Source: Glandiceps talaboti
Lineage: Eukaryota; Hemichordata; Enteropneusta; Spengelidae
Reading direction: 5' to 3'
DNA: 64,000 nt
NCBI RefSeq assembly: GCF_964340395.1
Contig: NC_135559.1
Coordinates: 24,198,494 to 24,262,493, forward strand
The notes beneath the pieces were generated by a model that did not search any database, was not told the DNA's origin, and saw nothing but the letters and a program-made list of their open reading frames with translations. The translations under genes and the position numbers were made by a program. Below, in pieces: positions 61,901 to 64,000 of the stretch (position 1 is the stretch's first letter; each line of letters begins with the position of its first letter).

Positions 61901-64000
61901 GTGCTGAGAATCCCACAGTCTAAATTTACTATTATCATATCAGTACTGAGAATCCCACAGTCTAAGTTTACTATTATCATATCAGTGCTGAGAATCCCAC
62001 AGTCTAAGTTTACTATTATCATATCAGTGCTGAGAATTCCACAGTCTAAATTTACTATTATCATATCAGTGCTGAGAATCCCACAGTCTAAGTTTACTAT
62101 TATCATATCAGTACTGAGAATCCCACAGTCTAAGTTTACTATTATCTTATCAGTGCTGAGAATCCCACAGTCTAAATTTACTATTATCTTATCAGTGCTG
62201 AGAATCCCACAGTCTAAATTTACTATTATCATATCAGTGCTGAGAATCCCACAGTCTAAGTTTACTATTATCATATCAGTGCTGAGAATCCCACAGTCTA
62301 AGTTTACTATTATCTTATCAGTGCTGAGAATCCCACAGTCTAAGTTTACTATTATCATATCAGTGCTGAGAATCCCACAGTCTAAGTTTACTATTATCTT
62401 ATCAGTGCTGAGAATCCCACAGTCTAAATTTACTATTATCTTATCAGTGCTGAGAATCCCACAGTCTAAATTTACTATTATCATATCAGTGCTGAGAATC
62501 CCACAGTCTAAGTTTACTATTATCATATCAGTGCTGAGAATCCCACAGTCTAAGTTTACTATTATCTTATCAGTGCTGAGAATCCCACAGTCTAAGTTTA
62601 CTATTATCATATCAGTGCTGAGAATCCCCCAGTCTAAGTTTACTATTATCTTATCAGTGCTGAGAATCCCACAGTCTAAGTTTACTATTATCATATCAGT
62701 GCTGAGAATCCCACAGTCTAAGTTTACTATTATCATATCAGTGCTGAGAATCCCACAGTCTAAGTTTACTATTATCATATCAGTGCTGAGAATCCCACAG
62801 TCTAAGTTTACTATTATCATATCAGTGCTGAGAATCCCACAGTCTAAGTTTACTATTATCTTATCAGTGCTGAGAATCCCACAGTCTAAATTTACTATTA
62901 TCTTATCAGTGCTGAGAATCCCACAGTCTAAGTTTACTATTATCATATCAGTGCTGAGAATCCCACAGTCTAAGTTTACTATTATCTTATCAGTGCTGAG
63001 AATCCCACAGTCTAAATTTACTATTATCATATCAGTACTGAGAATCCCACAGTCTAAGTTTACTATTATCATATCAGTGCTGAGAATCCCACAGTCTAAG
63101 TTTACTATTATCATATCAGTGCTGAGAATTCCACAGTCTAAATTTACTATTATCATATCAGTGCTGAGAATCCCACAGTCTAAGTTTACTATTATCATAT
63201 CAGTACTGAGAATCCCACAGTCTAAGTTTACTATTATCTTATCAGTGCTGAGAATCCCACAGTCTAAATTTACTATTATCTTATCAGTGCTGAGAATCCC
63301 ACAGTCTAAATTTACTATTATCATATCAGTGCTGAGAATCCCACAGTCTAAGTTTACTATTATCATATCAGTGCTGAGAATCCCACAGTCTAAGTTTACT
63401 ATTATCTTATCAGTGCTGAGAATCCCACAGTCTAAGTTTACTATTATCATATCAGTGCTGAGAATCCCCCAGTCTAAGTTTACTATTATCTTATCAGTGC
63501 TGAGAATCCCACAGTCTAAGTTTACTATTATCATATCAGTGCTGAGAATCCCACAGTCTAAGTTTACTATTATCATATCAGTGCTGAGAATCCCACAGTC
63601 TAAGTTTACTATTATCTTATCAGTGCTGAGAATCCCACAGTCTAAGTTTACTATTATCATATCAGTGCTGAGAATCCCACAGTCTAAGTTTACTATTATC
63701 ATATCAGTGCTGAGAATCCCACAGTCTAAGTTTACTATTATCATATCAGTACTGAGAATCCCACAGTCTAAGTTTACTATTATCATATCAGTGCTGAGAA
63801 TCCCACAGTCTAAGTTTACTATTATCATATCAGTACTGAGAATCCCACAGTCTAAGTTTACTATTATCATATCAGTGCTGAGAATCCCACAGTTTAAGTT
63901 TACTATTATCATATCAGTGCTGAGAATCCCACAGTCTAAGTTTACTATTATCATATCAGTGCTGAGAATCCCACAGTCTAAGTTTACTATTATCATATCA
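52955..64000. repeat. 42-bp minisatellite array, more than 260 units, runs off the window
   Basis: At least 262 head-to-tail units of 42 bp (AATCCCACAGTCTAAGTTTA then CTATTATCATATCAGTGCTG and AG), beginning about 62 bp after the donor of exon k and still running at base 64000. Variation is low and concentrated at a few sites (CATATC/CTTATC, GTGCTG/GTACTG, TAAGTT/TAAATT, CAGTC/CAGTT). Forty-two is a multiple of three and the minus strand has a stop-free frame, so it forms a minus-strand frame of about 3,680 codons with repeated IIVNLDCGILSTD. This is antisense in a VWA8 intron and has no supportable start or non-repeat coding part. Rare variants recur 7,014 bp apart (167 units). Confidence 0.97.

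Noticed and set aside
52954-63996. Giant minus-strand ORF of about 3,680 codons
   Set aside because: It is the 42-bp minisatellite in antisense. There is no unique coding sequence at either end, and its apparent start is simply the window edge of the array.

Overview
This window is animal nuclear DNA, most likely from a marine invertebrate. It shows GT-AG introns, CR1/L2-like LINE remains, tRNA-headed SINEs, many microsatellites and several non-autonomous repeat families with internal tandem repeats. I cannot fix the phylum from sequence alone. The prokaryotic-style expectations (operons, ribosome binding sites, CRISPR) do not apply.

I can defend only one protein-coding gene: the internal part of a VWA8 orthologue (von Willebrand factor A domain-containing protein 8, a mitochondrial AAA+ ATPase) on the + strand. 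Eleven consecutive exons between 3960 and 52892 join in phase without a gap (1250 nt, 416 complete codons plus two bases). They encode the end of the first AAA+ module and essentially all of the second, including a Walker A loop (GPKGCGKT) split exactly by an intron. The first exons lie upstream of the window. The third AAA+ module and the C-terminal VWA domain lie downstream.

Everything else is intron. Layout: 1-672 a 42/46-bp minisatellite; 850-3365 dispersed repeats; 3960-4009 exon a; 4010-13865 a 9.9-kb intron of SINEs, an antisense LINE and dispersed repeats; exons b and c at 13866-14332; a 15.2-kb intron holding a 10.4-kb array of 45-bp units (16085-26530), a fold-back and a 1.9-kb TIR element; exons d, e and f at 29568-31330, separated by a 35-bp minisatellite and a 335-bp polypurine tract; a 9.0-kb intron that is almost wholly a 31/34-bp array (31390-40290); exon g at 40369; a 7.2-kb repeat-rich intron; exons h, i and j (47682-49693); a 3.1-kb intron with a large inverted repeat; exon k (52777-52892); and then a 42-bp array running from 52955 off the end of the window.

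The two giant open frames (about 3,590 codons on + and 3,680 on -) are by-products of stop-free repeat units of 45 and 42 bp and should not be annotated as genes. The most interesting signal is how the arrays relate to splicing. Each 45-bp unit carries a 3'-splice-site-like module, and six units form an AG|GT junction like a recursive splice site. The 35-bp array starts on, and copies, a real splice donor. The 31/34-bp array is seeded beside a partial tandem copy of its preceding exon.
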